This document shows positions 5,941-6,541 of a stretch of DNA of 6,541 bases, piece after piece (position 1 is the stretch's first letter; the number at the start of each line of letters is the position of its first letter). The DNA lies in contig JBFKOL010000254.1 of the NCBI GenBank assembly GCA_041628815.1, positions 1 to 6,541 of the forward strand, given 5' to 3'. A program made the translations under genes and the position numbers. Under the pieces are notes generated by a model. It had not been told where the DNA came from. It made no database searches and saw nothing but the letters and a program-made list of their open reading frames with translations. The DNA is from JBFKOL01 sp041628815 (GTDB lineage: Bacteria; Bacteroidota; Bacteroidia; Chitinophagales; Saprospiraceae).

Positions 5941-6541
5941 TTGAAAAAAATAGTTGTAATAACAGAGGAAGGGCGGGGAGGTGGTCCGCTTTACAGGATA
6001 CCCGCCATTGCCCAACAATTGGAAGGGTCGATTTCAACAACTATTCTTTATCCCAAAGCAACGGATATTTTTGCCTACCACCCCCCTTCTAAAAAGATAT
6101 TTTATAAGCCAATCTCTCTTCATCCTCTCACAAGAAGTCCCATTGGGTTGATGCTTTACGTGTGTCTGTTTCTCCCAGAGGTGATTCAACTGTACCGTTT
6201 TTTCAAATCGGCACGCCCGGATCTCGTACATTGCAATGGTTCCTGGCAATTCAAAGGAATTATTGCCGCGAGATTTGCCGGGGTAAAGGTTCTTTGGCAT
6301 ATGAATGATGCACACCAACCTTTTATTATCAGGAGGTTGTTCAGATTGTTGTCGAAACTCCCTGCAGCCTATATTTTCGCTTCTAATAGAACCAAAAACT
6401 ATTATGCTTCTATCAGTCCGTTTGTTCTTCAAAAAAAGTTCCGGGTCATCCAGGCTCCTGTCAGAAATGGGTTCTCTGCCAATGGGCGTAAAGCCATGAT
6501 GCCAGGAAATGGTTTAAAAGTGTTGTCTGCCGGCTATATCA
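5941..6541 (+). CDS. Glycosyltransferase, GT4-like (GT-B fold), 3' partial
   Basis: The first 200 codons of a GT-B glycosyltransferase run off the right edge of the window. The N-terminus KKIVVITEEGRGGGPLYRI (2-20) is the first beta strand followed by the glycine-rich loop typical of GT4 enzymes. ARPDLVHCNGSWQFKGIIAARFAGVKVL (within 91-118) matches the family's 'kPDvvHxhg...g..aarlagvkvv' block. HMNDAH (120-125) and the FASNRTKNYY segment (147-155 region) fit the end of the acceptor domain. The last residues, LKVLSAGYI, look like the opening strand of the donor-binding domain, whose EX7E motif would lie outside. A TTG start is taken at 5941 because no ATG precedes the first strand; it lies 3 bases after the preceding stop, in the same frame, with no Shine-Dalgarno. 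Role: addition of a sugar to the same lipid-linked repeat unit. Donor unknown. Confidence 0.87.
   Translation, partial: MKKIVVITEEGRGGGPLYRIPAIAQQLEGSISTTILYPKATDIFAYHPPSKKIFYKPISLHPLTRSPIGLMLYVCLFLPEVIQLYRFFKSARPDLVHCNGSWQFKGIIAARFAGVKVLWHMNDAHQPFIIRRLFRLLSKLPAAYIFASNRTKNYYASISPFVLQKKFRVIQAPVRNGFSANGRKAMMPGNGLKVLSAGYI

Noticed and set aside
6034..6432. Minus-strand open frame of 132 codons
   Set aside because: It lies opposite the GT4-like gene, which has clear family motifs; the minus-strand protein has no recognisable features and no start context.

Overview
The window is one compact, all-forward stretch of a surface-polysaccharide biosynthesis operon whose product is probably sulfated. 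It opens inside a cysN gene (large, GTP-driving subunit of ATP sulfurylase). It continues with a carbohydrate-type sulfotransferase, a Wzx/PST-family lipid-linked oligosaccharide flippase broken by a frameshift, a Wzy-like polymerase, a family 2 glycosyltransferase and a second, classical Sulfotransfer_1-type sulfotransferase. It ends inside a GT4-like glycosyltransferase. No gene on the minus strand, no RNA gene, no mobile element and no CRISPR array is supported. There is no terminator-like hairpin, and no gap between genes exceeds about 30 bases.

Organism: the CysN C-terminal half is in the style I associate with Bacteroidota. Shine-Dalgarno signals are weak or absent at nearly all junctions and TTG starts are common, which fits that phylum. 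Base composition looks moderate (low-to-mid 40s % G+C by eye). This is an inference, not a firm assignment.

Layout: 1-719 cysN (5' partial); 724-1656 sulfotransferase 1; 1653-2546 and 2543-3094 the two halves of one flippase, split at a run of nine T; 3125-4378 polymerase; 4375-5139 GT2; 5143-5937 sulfotransferase 2; 5941-6541 GT4 (3' partial). Junctions are ATGA overlaps (sulfotransferase 1/flippase, polymerase/GT2), gaps of 3-4 bases (cysN/sulfotransferase 1, GT2/sulfotransferase 2, sulfotransferase 2/GT4), or a 30-base spacer (flippase/polymerase).

How it could work together: CysN, with a CysD partner and an APS kinase that must lie elsewhere, would make APS and then PAPS. The glycosyltransferases build a lipid-linked repeat unit, and the two unrelated sulfotransferases place sulfate at two positions. 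The flippase exports the unit and the Wzy-like protein polymerises it. The most notable points are a sulfate-activation gene placed inside a Wzx/Wzy cluster with two sulfotransferases, and the homopolymer frameshift in the only visible flippase, which may be a sequencing error, a mutation, a phase-variable switch or a slippage-decoded gene.
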